Translations under genes and position numbers: made by a program
Source: an uncultured Draconibacterium sp.
GTDB lineage: Bacteria; Bacteroidota; Bacteroidia; Bacteroidales; Prolixibacteraceae
DNA: 64,000 bases
NCBI RefSeq assembly: GCF_913063105.1
Contig: NZ_CAJXYQ010000006.1
Span: 248,001 to 312,000, forward strand
Direction: 5' to 3'
Shown: positions 1 to 9,012 of the stretch, in pieces
Layout: every line of letters begins with the position of its first letter
Position numbering within the stretch: position 1 is the first letter of the stretch
Notes under the pieces: model-generated
The model's input: only the letters and a program-made list of their open reading frames with translations
Told to the model about the DNA's origin: nothing
Databases searched by the model: none

Positions 1-131
1 TCAACCAACAAATTCATCTAAAAAATTATTAACGAAAAGGGTTGCTGCCTTCAAATGATAGAGGAACGGATTTAAAGAGAAAAAATTGATTGTAGCCTTG
101 TTATGAAAGAATACAGAATTTAAACCACTAC

Positions 132-680
132 CTACAGGTTTTTAAGAACTTCCAGAACATCTCTGGTTTTTGCTCTTCCACCATGTTTTGTGCTAATTTT
201 TGAATATTTAATAATTCCATTATTATCGATGACAAAAGTAGATGGATACGAAATTTCTTTTGGAGCATCCCAGCGTAAACCATATTTGTTAATCATCGAA
301 TAATCAGGATCTGTGGTAAAATGAAAATTTTCAGGAAAATCAAAATCAGTAGTGAATTCATCGGCATGTTCATCCAGGTTATTTGCTTTTCCGGGGTATA
401 CCATCAATACTGTTGCTCCTGCTTCCGAGAATCCTTCAGCTTCAGCAAGTAAACTACCCACCTGTCGGGAGCAAATAGGACACTGATACTCAGGGAAACC
501 TCTTAAAACAACAAGTACCACCAGATTATCTTCATATAAGTTACTCAACTGTACTTCTCTTCCTTCCATTGTTTTTAAACTAAAATCAATGGCTTCATTT
601 CCAACAGCGAGATGTTCAAAATTCTGTGCCTGCGCTATTCCAAAAATCAAAACCAAAAGAACTACAACAAAACCCTTCAT
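132..680 (-). CDS. Exported peroxiredoxin-like (AhpC/TSA fold) protein
   Basis: Thioredoxin-fold protein of the AhpC/TSA superfamily, probably a periplasmic peroxide or thiol-disulphide reductase. Residues 1-19 are a signal peptide ending AQAQ. The fold covers about residues 25-180. A CPIC motif (Cys67, Cys70) sits after the first strand and helix, where peroxiredoxins carry the peroxidatic Cys and thioredoxins carry CxxC; a cis-proline (SYPST, Pro146) is also present. The CxxC favours a thioredoxin-like redox role, while the GFPEYQCP context resembles peroxiredoxin-like proteins, so the reaction is open. It is divergent from the acyl-CoA synthetase gene and has no visible operon partner. The 131 bases after its stop show nothing recognisable. 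Confidence 0.85.
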   Translation of the reverse strand: MKGFVVVLLVLIFGIAQAQNFEHLAVGNEAIDFSLKTMEGREVQLSNLYEDNLVVLVVLRGFPEYQCPICSRQVGSLLAEAEGFSEAGATVLMVYPGKANNLDEHADEFTTDFDFPENFHFTTDPDYSMINKYGLRWDAPKEISYPSTFVIDNNGIIKYSKISTKHGGRAKTRDVLEVLKNL

Positions 681-892
681 GATCTATCCTATTTTTATTG
701 CTTATATAACAGGTAGTTTCTGCAAAAGTTTTTAAGTCCGCATTTTTTCATAAATTTGATAATAACATTAGCTGGTACCAATAAAACAAAAGTGAATTTT
801 TCAAATCACATTAGTAGTTTTTTGCAACACGGAATACCCGGACTTTTATTCGGACATTACCAATTTCCATTTAAATTTTAAAATTTCAAAAT

Positions 893-2533
893 ATGAAAGA
901 TTATAATCTGGCAGAACTATACACCAATTCCTTTCAAAAAAACTGGAATAATCTCGCGTTTTCCGATTACGAGGGAAAAGATTTTAAATACTCAGAAATT
1001 GCAGAAATTATAAAATCGCTCCATTTGTTTTATCAACTTATTGGCATTCAAAAGGGGGATAAAATTGCCGTAGTAGGCAGAAATTCAGCACATTGGGGGG
1101 CAACTTTTTTATCGGCAATTTCCGCCGGATTAGTTGTTGTTCCTGTACTCCCCGATTTTAATGAAAGTGATACGAATCATATTATCAATCACTCTGAATC
1201 GAAAATTGTTATCGGTGCCGAGTCGCTTTTGGAAAAAGTTGATCTGGAGAAATCTGCTAATCTTCAGGCAATTTTGGTTTTAGAAAACTTTTCTCTTCAT
1301 CAGGCAAAAGATGAGAATATTCAATACAAACTAAACGATGCTTTCAATTATTACAAAGAAAACAAACTTGAGCCGCAAGGATTTGTTTTTGAAAAGTGGC
1401 AGGAGGATGAAATGTGTATAATTTCGTACACCTCGGGCACATCGGGTTTTACAAAGGGAGTGATGATTCCGGAAAGAAGTCTGGTTTCCAATATTATTTA
1501 TGCGCAAGAACACATTCCTGTTAAAAGAGGCGATAAAATAGTATCTTTTTTACCCATGGCCCATGTTTATGGTTTATTGTTTGAGTTTTTGTTTCCTGCA
1601 AGTATCGGATGCCATATTACTTTTTTAAGCAAAATCCCTACTCCTGCAATAATCACGAAAGTATTTGGAATGGTTAAACCTCGTCTGATTTTATCTGTTC
1701 CGTTGGTGATCGAAAAAATTTATAAAAAACGATTGCTTCCAACATTACAAAAACCCGTCATTAAGTTTTTACTGGCCATCCCCGGTATATCAAATATTCT
1801 ACTCAATAAAATTAAAACCAAACTTGAAGAAACATTTGGAGGAAATTTCCTGGAAATTGTTATCGGTGGAGCACCGTTAAGTGCTGATGTTGAAAAATTC
1901 TTTAAACGAATTAATTTCCGTTTTACCATCGGATATGGAATGACTGAATGCGGGCCACTTATAAGTTACGATGGCTGGAAAACTTCAATGTCTTCCTCTG
2001 CAGGGAAATTGGTTGACAGGATGGAAATCAGGATTGATTCGGAAGATCCCTATAATATAGTAGGAGAGATACAGGTTAAGGGTGAAAATATTATGTTGGG
2101 ATATTACAAAAATGAAGAAGCAACAAAAGAAACATTTACTGAAGATGGCTGGCTCAAAACCGGCGACCTGGGAATTATAGATAAAAGCAACTACGTATAT
2201 ATCAGGGGACGTTCGAAAAACATGTTATTGGGTCCGTCAGGACAAAATATCTACCCGGAAGAAATTGAAGCCAAAATTTGCAACCAGAATCATGTTGCTG
2301 AATGTGTTGTAACAGACAGAGATGGAAAATTAGTTGCTTTGGTTTATCCAGATTTTGAATCGCTGAAACTGGAAAAAATACCGGATACAGAGATTGAAAA
2401 CATCATGGAGGAAAACAGAAAGAAAGCCAATGCTGAACTGCCAAAATATGAACAGGTAAGCAGCATCGAAATAGTAAAGGAAGAGTTTGAAAAAACACCT
2501 AAAAAGAATATTAAACGCTACAAATATGTATAA
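893..2533 (+). CDS. Long-chain acyl-CoA synthetase (AMP-binding family)
   Basis: Adenylate-forming enzyme that activates a carboxylic acid, most likely a fatty acid, with ATP and CoA in the cytoplasm. The AMP-binding P-loop YTSGTSGFTKG lies at residues 179-189, the A5 motif YGMTECGP at 348-355, and the hinge-region TGDLG at 423-427. The C-terminal subdomain ends with TPKKNIKR near residue 537, where the catalytic lysine of the family lies. At 546 residues it is slightly shorter than typical FadD-type enzymes but complete. It is a single gene with its own terminator immediately downstream. Substrate cannot be read from sequence; fatty acid is inferred from overall similarity to bacterial long-chain ligases. 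Confidence 0.9.
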   Translation: MKDYNLAELYTNSFQKNWNNLAFSDYEGKDFKYSEIAEIIKSLHLFYQLIGIQKGDKIAVVGRNSAHWGATFLSAISAGLVVVPVLPDFNESDTNHIINHSESKIVIGAESLLEKVDLEKSANLQAILVLENFSLHQAKDENIQYKLNDAFNYYKENKLEPQGFVFEKWQEDEMCIISYTSGTSGFTKGVMIPERSLVSNIIYAQEHIPVKRGDKIVSFLPMAHVYGLLFEFLFPASIGCHITFLSKIPTPAIITKVFGMVKPRLILSVPLVIEKIYKKRLLPTLQKPVIKFLLAIPGISNILLNKIKTKLEETFGGNFLEIVIGGAPLSADVEKFFKRINFRFTIGYGMTECGPLISYDGWKTSMSSSAGKLVDRMEIRIDSEDPYNIVGEIQVKGENIMLGYYKNEEATKETFTEDGWLKTGDLGIIDKSNYVYIRGRSKNMLLGPSGQNIYPEEIEAKICNQNHVAECVVTDRDGKLVALVYPDFESLKLEKIPDTEIENIMEENRKKANAELPKYEQVSSIEIVKEEFEKTPKKNIKRYKYV

Positions 2534-2534
2534 A

Positions 2535-2564
2535 AAATTCCCCGGGAGATCAACCCGGGAATTT
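2535..2564. terminator. Bidirectional hairpin terminator
   Basis: GC-rich inverted repeat: an arm at 2535-2546 (with one bulged C) pairs with 2554-2564 around a 7-nt loop. It begins just after the acyl-CoA synthetase stop codon. Read on the minus strand the stem is followed by a run of six T, so it also fits as terminator of the convergent mscS-type gene, whose stop is about 80 bases away. Confidence 0.65.
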
Positions 2565-2646
2565 CTGTAATAATTTATTCTGGATATGTAAACAAGTTAT
2601 AATTACCTCAATTTCAAACTCCTGTCTTTGGGCGTCATAAATAATT

Positions 2647-3462
2647 TTATTTATCCAAATGAACATCCATTTGAGGGAATGGAATTGTAATACCGGCTTT
2701 ATCAAGCGCTACTTTTCCTCCTTCGTAAACATCGAAGTAAACTGCCCAGTAATCCGGAACTTTTGCATAAGGACGAACTACCAGATTAACAGAACTATCT
2801 GCCAACTCTGCAACTCCAACAAAAGGAGTAGGATCTTTTAATACTTTTGGATGATTCTTAACAATATTCATCAATACATCTTTGGCTTCTTTAATATTTG
2901 AATCATAGGATATTCCAAAGGTCATATCTACCCTTAAAATTCCCTGAGTGGTGTAGTTTACAATGTCATTGTTGGACACAGCAGCATTTGGAATTATAAC
3001 TGTCTTATTATCAAAAGTTAGCAATACAGTTACAAAAATATGAATTTCCTTAACTGTTCCCTTATGGCCTTGTGACTCAATTAAGTCTCCAATCTTAAAA
3101 GGCTTGAACAGCAGTATCATAACACCTCCTGCAAAGTTTGCCAATGTTCCCTGCAATGCCAAACCAATTGCCAAACCGGCGGCACCCAAAACAGCAATAA
3201 ACGATGTTGTTTCTATACCTATCATACTGGCAATACTTATAAAAAGCATTACTTTTAACAAAATACTTACCAAGGGCCTGAAAAATCCACGCAATGAAAC
3301 ATTAACTTCCCGTTTTTCCATTACCTTGTCAAGTACTTTTACGATGCGGCTGATTATCCAAAGTCCTATGATAAGAACGACAATGGCCATCACTACTTTC
3401 ATACCGTGGGCCACGATTAATTCGTAAGCCATCTCTAAATAACCTTGCAATTTTTCTTCCAT
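2647..3462 (-). CDS. Small-conductance mechanosensitive channel (MscS family)
   Basis: Inner-membrane channel that opens on membrane tension and releases solutes during hypo-osmotic shock. Three membrane segments lie near residues 20-40, 64-83 and 88-118. The third is the pore helix, rich in Gly and Ala as in MscS (AGLAIGLALQGTLANF at 95-110), followed by KPFKIGDLIE, the start of the cytosolic beta domain. At 271 residues it is close to E. coli MscS (286). It is monocistronic and convergent with the acyl-CoA synthetase gene. Confidence 0.92.
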   Translation of the reverse strand: MEEKLQGYLEMAYELIVAHGMKVVMAIVVLIIGLWIISRIVKVLDKVMEKREVNVSLRGFFRPLVSILLKVMLFISIASMIGIETTSFIAVLGAAGLAIGLALQGTLANFAGGVMILLFKPFKIGDLIESQGHKGTVKEIHIFVTVLLTFDNKTVIIPNAAVSNNDIVNYTTQGILRVDMTFGISYDSNIKEAKDVLMNIVKNHPKVLKDPTPFVGVAELADSSVNLVVRPYAKVPDYWAVYFDVYEGGKVALDKAGITIPFPQMDVHLDK

Positions 3463-3564
3463 GTTAGTTGTTTTATTTTTTATTTAATTTACTGAAATAG
3501 AAACAGTACTGCAACCTTATTGTTTACCATAGTCAGAAATAAACAATATGTTCTCCATTTTTTT

Positions 3565-3572
3565 TAAATTTG
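3565..3572 (+). promoter_or_regulatory. Putative -7 element (TAAATTTG)
   Basis: Exact match to the Bacteroidota -7 consensus TAnnTTTG, 24 bases upstream of the DUF5009 start codon. No clear -33 TTG lies at the expected distance, so this rests on the -7 element alone. Confidence 0.35.
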
Positions 3573-3595
3573 AGATTAGAATTTATCCTTAACCT

Positions 3596-4720
3596 ATGAC
3601 TGAAAATAACCAAATCACCGGTTCAAATTCAAGATTGTTATCATTGGATTTTTTCCGAGGAATAACAATGTTTTTGCTGGTTGCGGAAGGCACAGCGCTT
3701 TGGTCGGTTTTAGTAAAAGAGCCCATAGCCGGAACTTTTCTGGAGCCTTTTTTTCAGCAGTTTCATCATCACCCATGGAACGGATTGAGATTTTGGGATT
3801 TAATACAACCATTTTTTATGTTTATTGTAGGTGTTGCCATGCCATTTTCTTATGTTAAAAGATTAAAACGTGGAGATTCGAAAAAGCAAATAACCAGACA
3901 TATAATTCAACGCTGTATAATTTTGCTGGCCTTTGGAGTAGGTTTGCATTGTGGCTATAACAAAAAACTTGTTTGGGAACTCTGGAATGTACTTTCTCAA
4001 TTATCAGTTACAATTTTAATTGCCTATTTCCTTATGAGATTCAACTGGACAATTCAAATTGTTGCTTCTTTTGTTCTGCTGATTGTTACGGAAATTGCGT
4101 ATCGATATTTCCCTGTTGAAGGATTTAATCAGCCATTTGTAAAAGACCAGAATTTTGGAAGTTGGATGGATTTAATTTTGATGGGAAAAATAAACAATGG
4201 CGGTGGCTGGGTAGCCATAAATTGTATCCCCACATCAGCTCATACAATCTGGGGAGTTGTTGCTGGTCAGTTATTATTGTCCAACAAACCTCAAATCAAT
4301 AAATTCAAAATACTTTTGTTATCAGGCTTTATAATTCTTTTTGTCGGATATTTGCTCGACCGAACTTCGATTACTCCAATTATTAAACGTATATCAACCT
4401 CATCATTTGTAATGGCATCAGGAGGATGGGCGCTGATAGTACTCGCCTTTAGTTATTGGATTATCGACATAAAAAAAATAAACGGCTTGATTATGCCATT
4501 TGTGATTTTTGGCACCAATTCGATATTTATCTATCTCTTTTTCAATACTATTGGAATGCAGTGGCTGAACGACTTTGTTTTTATATTTACAAATGGAATT
4601 CTCCTTTGGTTAAATGCATCTGCATTCCTTATTGCAACAATAACATCAATTACCATTTTAGGATTGGAAGGCTACTTGTGTTATTATTTGTACAAAAAAA
4701 GAATTTTCTTCAGAATTTAA
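3596..4720 (+). CDS. DUF5009/NagX-type membrane acyltransferase
   Basis: Polytopic membrane protein of the COG4299 (NagX, DUF5009) group, related to heparan-alpha-glucosaminide N-acetyltransferase, which moves acetyl groups across the membrane onto amino sugars. The N-terminal LLSLDFFRGITMFLL at about residues 14-28 is the family hallmark, followed by HHPWNGLRFWDLIQPFF near 58-74. About ten hydrophobic segments span the 374 residues, which is full family length. In Bacteroidota such genes often accompany glycan use, but none of the immediate neighbours is glycan-related, so the acceptor is unknown. The start is the first ATG after a -7-like element. Confidence 0.82.
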   Translation: MTENNQITGSNSRLLSLDFFRGITMFLLVAEGTALWSVLVKEPIAGTFLEPFFQQFHHHPWNGLRFWDLIQPFFMFIVGVAMPFSYVKRLKRGDSKKQITRHIIQRCIILLAFGVGLHCGYNKKLVWELWNVLSQLSVTILIAYFLMRFNWTIQIVASFVLLIVTEIAYRYFPVEGFNQPFVKDQNFGSWMDLILMGKINNGGGWVAINCIPTSAHTIWGVVAGQLLLSNKPQINKFKILLLSGFIILFVGYLLDRTSITPIIKRISTSSFVMASGGWALIVLAFSYWIIDIKKINGLIMPFVIFGTNSIFIYLFFNTIGMQWLNDFVFIFTNGILLWLNASAFLIATITSITILGLEGYLCYYLYKKRIFFRI

Positions 4721-4738
4721 ATCAACAATAAAATAATT

Positions 4739-4994
4739 CATACATAATTCTAGCGAGGAAATTCTTAAAACTCAATTGTTACAGCAGGAGTTAATATATT
4801 ATCATAAAAAAGGTAAAAGCAGTTACCAAAAATCACCATTAATAAAAGATATTGACAAAATTGAAGCAGTGAAATAGTAAGTCGGTTATAAAAGATTATT
4901 TTGGTCCTGAAATCAGTGAAAGTGAAATTTCAAAAAAAAGGGTGAAGTTGCAAATAAAAAATTTTGGGAAAAGTATTTGCAACACTTTGATTAA
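4739..4994 (+). pseudogene. Possible decayed coding remnant, unidentified
   Basis: A stretch that looks protein-coding but is split between frames. One frame is open for about 43 codons from 4739 and includes EEILKTQLLQQELIYYHKKG, ending at a TAG after EAVK. A second frame then carries SVIKDYFGPEISESEISKK, and after an A8 tract a third frame reads GEVANKKFWEKYLQHFD and stops at 4994. Joined, the segments give a continuous hydrophilic C-terminus rich in K, E and aromatic residues. No family was recognised. Open frames arise by chance in AT-rich DNA, so this is a tentative call. Confidence 0.35.
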
Positions 4995-5372
4995 ATTTCT
5001 GCACTGTATAAATGACTTATTATCAAACCAATTACTTCTCAAATCCACAAAAAATCAAATAGTCAAATTAAATCAAAATTGTAACTTTTTTATTAAAATC
5101 GTATTTTAAAAGGAAATATTTTGAATTGTTAAAGAAGATTAAATTTCTAATTAACGAAACAAAATTAAAACTACATGCGTAGATTTCTAATACACTTTAA
5201 CTAACTCCGCAAGTACTTAGTGGATTGATTGGTTATCAGTAAGTGCAGAGTTAAACAAGTAATTAATTGTTTGGTTTTTAAAGGAAAAGCGGTGATTCTT
5301 CGCCGCTTTCTTGTTTTTAATAGTTAGACTTCCCACTGTTTTTACAGGTTTGGTGTTAAGTTTTTAGATTCA
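4995..5372. other. Intergenic region without a recognised gene
   Basis: Very AT-rich spacer. It holds the terminator of the small peptide gene (5286-5309) and, near 5200-5255, an imperfect inverted repeat in which a TTTAACT...CCGCA...CTTAG arm faces CAGTAAGTGCAGAGTTAAA. No ORF, tRNA or repeat array was seen. Confidence 0.5.
5286..5309 (-). terminator. Terminator after the T9SS/peptide pair
   Basis: A 9-bp stem (5286-5294 with 5301-5309, one G-T pair) around a 6-nt loop. T-rich sequence follows on both strands (TTTTCCTTT on the minus strand). It lies about 64 bases past the stop of the small peptide gene. Confidence 0.6.
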
Positions 5373-5555
5373 TTATCTTCCTCTTTTAGGTGCTCTTGCA
5401 GGTGAAGCATAAGAGTCTGCAGCTGCCGCTTTAGTCTCCAAAAACATTACAGATGAAGCAGTTAATGCTGTAATCCCTATTTTTTTTATCGCCTTTTTTC
5501 GACTTATTTTTTTTCTTAATCCTTTTTCTGACTTTTGAAAATCCTTTTTACTCAT
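5373..5555 (-). CDS. Small exported peptide with Tat-like leader, unknown function
   Basis: A 60-residue polypeptide starting at the ATG 10 bases after the stop of the upstream T9SS gene (an in-frame TTG at 5564 would add three residues). The N-terminus is strongly basic (KGLRKKISRKKAIKK), followed by a hydrophobic stretch GITALTASSVMFL and an Ala-rich segment ETKAAAA. This is laid out like a twin-arginine leader with KK or RK in place of RR. What remains after any cleavage is only about 15 residues ending ASPARAPKRGR. It could be a secreted short peptide, an anchor, or a partner of the upstream protein. I do not recognise a family. Tight spacing and the shared terminator imply co-transcription with the T9SS gene. 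Confidence 0.6.
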   Translation of the reverse strand: MSKKDFQKSEKGLRKKISRKKAIKKIGITALTASSVMFLETKAAAADSYASPARAPKRGR

Positions 5556-5565
5556 ACTTCTCAAC

Positions 5566-8500
5566 CTATCTCATTAATATCAACTTTTCTGTTTGCTGTC
5601 TTCCACTTTGGTCTATTTTTAGAAAGTAAATTCCTGCCGGAAAATATGAAGCATCGATTTTATTTCTTGACAAATCCTCCGCTTTTTTATTTTTCCATAA
5701 TTTGCCATCTGCACTATACAGGCACAAAGTAGTGGAATTATCAAAAGGTCCATTAATAAAAATCACCTTCTCACTGGTAAAAACTTTAAATGGTTTTTGA
5801 TTGATTTCAGATTTGACATTTGTTGTACTACTTTTAATAATCAGAAAAAAACGTTCGGCTCCGGTTTCTCCTTCCTCTAAAATTGTATAATAATGACTTT
5901 TCCTTGTATTTAAAATAGTACTTTTTTTCTCCTTTCTATCTTCAAAAACTATATCAACAGAACCTGGTATTCCCTCACAATCAGCCATAAATTCGTATTC
6001 ACCACCCAGCCAACAATCAACTCCAACCGGAATGATTGTTTCGTCCATTGCTGAATTAGGAAGTGCCTGTATTGCAAGTTCATACATATTATCTTCAGGA
6101 AGCTTTGTGTAAAGTGCAATATCGGGATTGCCCTTTAACTTACTGATATCATACATTTTATCAAATCCTTTAGTCATGTTGTCACCAAAATAAATTATCG
6201 TACTATTTTCAGCTTCAGTTGACCAGATTTTTAATTTTATTTTTGATTGTGGTTTTTCTGTAGATTTCAAAGCTACATTTGAATGAATTTGCATTGAAGG
6301 AGTAAATTGAATTGTACCGCCTCCGGTTTTCGATTTGATTACGAATCCTTGTCCTAATGAAATATCCATCGGGGTAACAGCAGAATAAGTATCGTAATCC
6401 CAAATGTCTTTATTCCAAACATAAATTCCCGCAAAATCAGGATGTATATTGCCAACATTTGCTTCCAAAAAGCTTCCTGTTCCTGTAGCCTTTAATGATG
6501 ATGTGTATGGATTACCGATACTGTTCCATCCGTTTGCTGATGGAGCAGTTGAATAAGATATTGATCGGGTGATAGTTCCGGAATGAATTGAAATTCCCTG
6601 AAAATAAATCACTCTGTTTCCATCACTTACAGGTAATCTGGACAAGTAAGCATTACCACTGCCAAATTGAGTTGATGTCGCTGAGACCACATCAAAAGGT
6701 CCCCAATCTCCATTGATTTCAGAATATGGGGCTATGTCATATGCTCCATCATAAAAACCCAGATTATTACTTGCTGCAAAACTACCTAATTCTTGACCGG
6801 ATACCGGTGAAGATATTATGTGCCAATCATCACTTGGAACAAATTCTCCTACTTGTACATTTCCCGAAACGATTAAAGATCCACCGTTAATTATTACACT
6901 TCCTGTACCTGATGCAGTAGACTCTAAGTTCAAATTTTTTATTGTACCAACGGCCTCGGTAATTACAGGCCAGTTACCACTTGAAACCATATCAGGAATT
7001 GTCACTTCATCATTTGAACCGGGGACAACACCATGACTCCAGTTACTCGAATTTTCCCAGTCTGAATCTACTGTACCTTGCCAAACAAAAGCAGGTTTTG
7101 AAACAAGAACAGTATAATCATGAATTTGACCATTACTTTTATTTTTCACCCTGGAGCAAGGATTTGTTGAATAACCTTCGTTATCTCCAATAATTCTCAT
7201 TCTTGTATTTCCCAATGCGATTCCTGACGTTGGCACATTTATTTGAGCATCAGTATATTTTCCATCATTTCCGTTGGAATCAGAAATTGTTCCAATCGGG
7301 AATGATTCTCCGGCATCTGTAAAATCCCCATCATGATTCCAATCAAAAAAAACAGAATAATACAAAGTTTCCCATGTATCAGCTTCACCTTGAATCGTTA
7401 TGCTATAGGTTCCTCCTGTAAATATCATTCCGGGACTTACCGTTGTTGTAAAATCTTCATAACTATTTGTTGAGTTATTAGTATTATTTAAAGTGCTGAA
7501 CTCAACTCCGGTGATTGTTTTAACGGTATTAAAAGTAAAAGTACAATAACCAGGAGGTATTGAAGTTCCGGTTGCAGTAACAATTTGTGTATTGGCACCA
7601 CCCCCTGAAACCGTAATTTCCTGACTGTAATCTACGTCAGTTGAGGTAGGTGTAAAACGAACGTAAACATTTATCGTAGCCAAGCCGGAAGAGGAATACG
7701 GGATATCAACAAATTTTCCAAATCCACTTCCAGATGATAACGAAACCTCAAAATTTGCAGGTGCATTAACCGTAATATATCCTGGTGCTAAACCCAAATC
7801 AATTCCGGTAACGGTGAATATTTGTTCTGACGAAATACCACCATCATCGACAAAACCAAAAGCAAGAACTGAAGGCGATACAATAAGTGAAGCCAAGGGT
7901 GTATATTCTATCCATGTATTACCTGCAAATCCTTTTACTTCTCCCCATTTATTAAAATAACCTGAAACACCACTATGCAAACCTATGTCAACTCCTTTCT
8001 TGTTTATATTTTCGGTCCCAAACTTTATTACAATTTTATTTGATGTTTCGTAAAAACTTACTTGTACTGTTGCATATCTGTTTGCCTTAAAGTCTATTTC
8101 AATATTATTGAATTCCAAAGTTAATATGCGGTTTGGTTCAGCACCTGTAACCAGATATTTGCAAAATCCACCATTATCCCCAACTTTGTTATCGTAAACT
8201 GCCAGTGCAAGAATTTGACCTAAACTAATTGAAGTACTGGTTAGATTATAATCACTTGCTGAAGCATCATCTACAGATGCGACACCGTCAAATCTTATAA
8301 ATCCATTGGTAGTAACACTTAATCGGTTTGCAGTAGTGTAGATATTATCGTAATACTTAAAAGCGAAGGGCCACGTAAAACTACCTTCAACATCATCTCC
8401 TGAAACTATAGAAATTCCTGATGTGCAATCAATCCAGTTGTAATTTGTACCAATATTTCCCGTTTGGATTGAATAATTCCATGATGCAATTGGTTGGCTA

Positions 8501-8601
8501 TAAATTTTTGAAGTTACAGAACTGTATAAAAATGTAAAAGAAATAAGAATATAATATTTTAAAAAATATACAGATCGAAATCTCCAAACAAAATTTCTCA
8601 T
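5566..8601 (-). CDS. T9SS-secreted GEVED-domain surface protein
   Basis: Large secreted protein of unknown role. The N-terminus to about residue 36 is a signal sequence. A beta-sandwich fills 40-235, an Ig-like segment starting VSPSVLAFGFVDDGG covers 240-345, and a GEVED domain lies at about 352-500, recognised by its Asp-rich FFDWNHDGDFTD loop and the closing GQIHDYTV. Around 505-580 is a WQGTVDSDWENSSNW segment, common in secreted Bacteroidota proteins. The last about 75 residues are a type A T9SS sorting domain ending QTEKLILMR, so it should cross the outer membrane and be surface-anchored. No catalytic motif is visible; adhesion or matrix roles are possible. It heads a two-gene unit with the small peptide. 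Confidence 0.85.
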   Translation of the reverse strand: MRNFVWRFRSVYFLKYYILISFTFLYSSVTSKIYSQPIASWNYSIQTGNIGTNYNWIDCTSGISIVSGDDVEGSFTWPFAFKYYDNIYTTANRLSVTTNGFIRFDGVASVDDASASDYNLTSTSISLGQILALAVYDNKVGDNGGFCKYLVTGAEPNRILTLEFNNIEIDFKANRYATVQVSFYETSNKIVIKFGTENINKKGVDIGLHSGVSGYFNKWGEVKGFAGNTWIEYTPLASLIVSPSVLAFGFVDDGGISSEQIFTVTGIDLGLAPGYITVNAPANFEVSLSSGSGFGKFVDIPYSSSGLATINVYVRFTPTSTDVDYSQEITVSGGGANTQIVTATGTSIPPGYCTFTFNTVKTITGVEFSTLNNTNNSTNSYEDFTTTVSPGMIFTGGTYSITIQGEADTWETLYYSVFFDWNHDGDFTDAGESFPIGTISDSNGNDGKYTDAQINVPTSGIALGNTRMRIIGDNEGYSTNPCSRVKNKSNGQIHDYTVLVSKPAFVWQGTVDSDWENSSNWSHGVVPGSNDEVTIPDMVSSGNWPVITEAVGTIKNLNLESTASGTGSVIINGGSLIVSGNVQVGEFVPSDDWHIISSPVSGQELGSFAASNNLGFYDGAYDIAPYSEINGDWGPFDVVSATSTQFGSGNAYLSRLPVSDGNRVIYFQGISIHSGTITRSISYSTAPSANGWNSIGNPYTSSLKATGTGSFLEANVGNIHPDFAGIYVWNKDIWDYDTYSAVTPMDISLGQGFVIKSKTGGGTIQFTPSMQIHSNVALKSTEKPQSKIKLKIWSTEAENSTIIYFGDNMTKGFDKMYDISKLKGNPDIALYTKLPEDNMYELAIQALPNSAMDETIIPVGVDCWLGGEYEFMADCEGIPGSVDIVFEDRKEKKSTILNTRKSHYYTILEEGETGAERFFLIIKSSTTNVKSEINQKPFKVFTSEKVIFINGPFDNSTTLCLYSADGKLWKNKKAEDLSRNKIDASYFPAGIYFLKIDQSGRQQTEKLILMR

Positions 8602-9012
8602 AAACAGTTAGTTAGATCAAAAACATTAATTTAATTACATAAGTTTTTGAAACTATGTGCAAATCAATCCAATCCTATTTCATGTTAAAAACATGGAATC
8701 AATTAACACACAGTTAACAATAAATTTACACTAATTTTACCTATACAGCTGTAAATCAGCGCTATCGTGCGAATATATTAAAATAATGAAAAAATGAAAA
8801 ATGAAAAAACAGAATGTGTGGTTTTGGGAACTGCAATCCCAATTCAAGACAAATGTATTATCTTAACTGAGTCTCAAGTATTAATTGCGCTTAAATATTT
8901 TATTCCAAATTTTTCAAAAAAATTACTGTTTTACTAAGTATATTTGTTTGATGATTCCTATATGTACATTTAGGAATTAGTTCTGTTATTTCTTGCCTTT
9001 TACATCATTAGG
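8602..9012. other. Intergenic region between T9SS gene and GH92 operon end
   Basis: Holds the upstream region of the leftward T9SS gene, including a short hairpin CATGTTAAAAACATG near 8681-8695. It also holds a possible 47-codon ORF (8794-8937) and a 7-bp hairpin (8954-8960 with 8971-8977) that may end the GH92 operon, although no T-run follows it. Nothing else was recognised. Confidence 0.45.
8794..8937 (+). CDS. Possible 47-residue hypothetical protein
   Basis: A short ATG-initiated frame, MKNEKTECVVLGTAIPIQ at the N-terminus, ending KKLLFY. It has two Cys and a mildly hydrophobic middle (CIILTESQVLIALKYF). It stands alone between convergent ends of longer transcripts and has no SD and no recognised family. 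It may be a chance ORF. Confidence 0.2.
   Translation: MKNEKTECVVLGTAIPIQDKCIILTESQVLIALKYFIPNFSKKLLFY

Noticed and set aside
1..131. Possible end of a minus-strand gene with a stop at the very start of the window
   Set aside because: The frame is open without a start codon and would overlap the peroxiredoxin-like gene; the composition looks non-coding.
5200..5255. Riboswitch or leader structure in the spacer near the small peptide gene
   Set aside because: Only an imperfect inverted repeat downstream of the gene; no recognised aptamer and the wrong position for a leader.
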